Assembly: GCF_901482445.1 (NCBI RefSeq)
Contig: NZ_LR590477.1
Span: forward strand, 1,984,001 to 2,048,000
Length of the DNA stretch: 64,000 nucleotides
Direction: 5' to 3'
DNA from: Neisseria lactamica
GTDB taxonomy: Bacteria; Pseudomonadota; Gammaproteobacteria; Burkholderiales; Neisseriaceae
Each line of letters opens with the position of its first letter. The stretch's first letter is position 1. Both the position numbers and the translations under genes were made by a program. Under the pieces are notes generated by a model. That model ran no database searches and was not told the origin of the DNA. It saw only the letters and a list, made by a program, of their open reading frames with translations. This document shows, piece by piece, positions 61,731 through 64,000 of the stretch.

Positions 61731-63905
61731 TTAATAGCGCAGGCTGTTGCCGGCCGTATCCATAATCCTTGGGGTAATGAAAATCAGCAGCTCGCGGCGG
61801 TTGGTGCTTTTCCCGCGTGTTTTAAAGAGGTTGCCGATAACGGGGATGTCGCCCAACAGGGGGACTTTGGTCAGCGTATTGCCGTTCTCTTCTTCATAAA
61901 TGCCGCCTACAATCAAAGTGCCGCCGTTTTCAACCATAGCCTGCGTATTCAGGTTTTTGGTTTGGATACACTTGGTCGTCTCATCTTTTACGGTACAGTC
62001 GACAGGCGTGTCTTTATTGATTTTGACGGTCATAATGATTTGCCCGTCGGGCGTGATGTTCGGCGTAACGGTCAGCCCCAAGACGGCTTTTTTGAAGGTT
62101 GTGGTTGTGCTGCTGCTGCTGCCCGAACTTGAAGTGTCTTGGTAGGGGATTTCTGTACCGGATTCGATTTTGGCCTCTTTGCGGTTTTGGGTCAGCACGC
62201 GCGGATTGGCAAGCGTTTTGGTTTTTGAAAGCGACTCGGATGCGGACAATTCCAAATTCAACGCGCCGGAGGAAATCGCGCGCACCAGCGAAATGCTGTT
62301 TGCGGCAGCGGCAACCGGCAGGTTGATGCTGGTTTGGGCAGACCATTTGCCGTCGCCGCCTTCAAAACCCGAGTTCACACCCCAGCCGAATGCGCGGTCT
62401 GCATCTTTCAGTTTTTTCTTGCCTGTCGCACCGAACTTAACGCCCAAATCGCGCGAGAAGCCGTCTGCCGCCTCGACGATGCGCGCCTCAATCATTACTT
62501 ATTGCGCGGGCACGTCCAATTCGTCAATCAGTTTGCGGAATTTTTCGATGACGCTGCGGGTATCGGTAACAATCAGGGTGTTGGTGGCGGGATCGATCAG
62601 CACGCTGCCCCTGCCGCTGATAAGCGTGTTGCGGTTTCCGGTCGTGTCGGCATTGTCCAAACGCAGGATGCTGCGGAATTCTTCCACATTTTTGTATTTC
62701 AACTGGAAGTTTTGGGAATACAGCGCGCCCAGATCGGCGATGTCTTTTTCTGCCTGTAAGAAGGCTTTGTCTTTGGCAAGCAGCTCGTCGCGGGGCGCGA
62801 TGTTGACGATGTTCCCTTGCTGGCGCATATCGAGGTTGCGCGCCTGCATAACCAAATCCAAAGCCTGATCCCAAGGCACATCTTTGAGGGAGAGGGTCAT
62901 TTTGCCGTTGACGGAGTCGCTGGCAACAATATTCATTCCGGATTCTTTGGCCAAAATCTGCAGGATGGTGCGGACTTCGACATCTTGGAAGTCAAGGGAG
63001 ATTTTCCGGCCTTTGAAGGTTTTGGGCGCATTGTTCACGCCGCCTGACTCGAGATTTTGTTTTTTCGGCAGGACTTGGAAGGTAAAGTGTCCGGGCGCGG
63101 CGGATTTGTTGACGAGTTCCCAGTTGCCGGCTGTTGTGATAATCAGCTGGGTGTCGTTATTGAGGCGTTTCAGCGTAACCTTTTGAACCGGTGTTTTGAA
63201 GTCTGCCACATCCAAACTGCGTTGGAGCGCGGTCGGCAGGGTATGGTTTTTCAGCGTAACGATGATGTGGTCGCGCTGTTGGCTGATGTCGGGCTGCCCG
63301 GCAAAGCCCAATGCCGCCAATTCGATAATGCCGGCATTTTTGCCGTCTTTGCGGAAATCGATATTGGTTTGTTTTGCCGGTGCCGCCTCCTGTTGTTTTG
63401 AAGGGGTAAAGGGTGCGGACACGGATACCACGGATTCGGTAAACGGTGCGGCAGGCTGTTGTTTTACCGTTGCGGCAGGCGCGGCTTTTACGGCGGGGCG
63501 GGCGGGGGCGGACACGGTATCGTCCGATTCGTTGATGAGAATCCAAACTTCATTTCCGCGTACTTCGGTATTGTATTGACCCGGTTTGTTCAGATTCAGA
63601 ACCAGACGCGCACGGCTGCTGTTTTGTGCGGCACTGATTTTGCTCAACAGAGGGTCGGCATACTCGAGTACCTGTTGATTCATGGAAATGCCGGTTTGTT
63701 CAAAGTCCAAGGCGATGCGCGCGGGCGACGAAGTGATGAAGCCGGTCGGGTTGACAACCTCTTTGTCAAAGCTGACTTTGACGATTTTCTGTTTGTTGGG
63801 CAGGGAGGAAACTTTGATGTCTGTAATGTTTCCCGCCGATGCCGTCTGAAAGGCGGCGGTTGCGACAAACAGGCCGGAAATGATTTTTGTCAGTTTGGTA
63901 TTCAT
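61731..63905 (-). pseudogene. pilQ: Type IV pilus secretin PilQ, interrupted by an in-frame stop
   Basis: The outer-membrane channel of type IV pili. Signal peptide [24 protein letters not shown], two AMIN-type domains, a short basic-repeat linker ([12 protein letters not shown]), the STN/N0-N1 region ([27 protein letters not shown]) and [13 protein letters not shown]. Then TAA at 62499-62501, where secretins have a Gln; two codons later the same frame resumes at ATG 62495 with [23 protein letters not shown] and the full secretin domain to 61731. Total about 724 codons. A single C-to-T change (CAA to TAA) explains it. Without readthrough the strain lacks the secretin and pili. Confidence 0.85.
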
Positions 63906-63922
63906 ATGGATTAATCCCCTTC

Positions 63923-64000
63923 TTAATTTTGTTCTGCGGCGGGTGCTGCCGCTTGTTCGGTGTTTTTGTCGGAAGCGTTCAGAGGCAGTTCCGCCCTGCG
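63923..64000 (-). CDS. pilP: Type IV pilus lipoprotein PilP, C-terminal end
   Basis: Only the last 25 codons are in the window: [20 protein letters not shown] and a stop at 63923. Position directly upstream of pilQ and the tail sequence fit PilP, the inner-membrane lipoprotein that links the pilus alignment complex to PilQ. Confidence 0.65.
   Translation of the reverse strand, partial: RRAELPLNASDKNTEQAAAPAAEQN

Overview
The window is Neisseria chromosome. The uptake sequence ATGCCGTCTGAA occurs throughout, often as inverted pairs acting as terminators. Correia elements, dRS3 palindromes, phase-variable repeats, a pgl protein-glycosylation cluster and a type II-C CRISPR-Cas9 locus all fit the AT-DUS group (N. 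meningitidis, N. lactamica, N. polysaccharea, N. cinerea). The slot next to fba that holds fHbp in meningococci carries a different outer-membrane gene, and the Cas9 C-terminus resembles N. cinerea Cas9, so a commensal such as N. lactamica is at least as likely as N. meningitidis. The species is inferred, not proven.

Layout. 0-3.3 kb: minus-strand run tsaB-rimI-uracil-DNA glycosylase-pyrE-zinc ribbon-argA. 3.4-4.3 kb: Opa-like barrel gene with 16 octanucleotide repeats, out of frame. 4.4-18.3 kb: fba, xerC, dxs, miaB, a lipoprotein, hemL, orn, a frameshifted prmA, an AT-rich exported protein, accB-accC, queA. 18.5-25.1 kb: carB and carA separated by an insert with a broken gene, a DUF559 nuclease inside palindromic repeats, foreign uptake-sequence dialects and a SemiSWEET. 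25.1-27.6 kb: IS110-type transposase next to a Correia element, dRS3 repeats. 27.6-33.1 kb: lspA, ispH, gph, an iron-regulated-looking TonB receptor and its esterase. 33.3-41.1 kb: filamentous-phage debris, rearranged CRISPR array, cas2-cas1-cas9, tracrRNA. 41.2-47.9 kb: dnaE, small genes, PHP phosphoesterase, avtA. 47.9-56.1 kb: pglF-G-H-B-C-D with pglG and pglH both phase-OFF. 56.2-64 kb: ribD, nrdR, a glutamine amidotransferase, aroB-aroK, a repeat-rich gap, pilQ with an in-frame stop, and the end of pilP.

The most unusual part is 33.6-36.3 kb. Phage fragments, a 40-bp terminator-like hairpin unit present seven times, and halves of the CRISPR repeat are joined in different orders, every junction falling on CCTT. 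All repeats in the array have lost the 5' twelve bases of the known Neisseria repeat, the part that pairs with the tracrRNA lower stem. One spacer exactly matches three copies of a phage gene 1-2 kb upstream, each followed by a GTAT at the PAM position expected for N. cinerea-type Cas9. A self-targeting guide that may be unable to pair with its tracrRNA is the main hypothesis. Several genes (pilQ, prmA, the carB-side gene) carry single lesions that could be real or sequencing errors.
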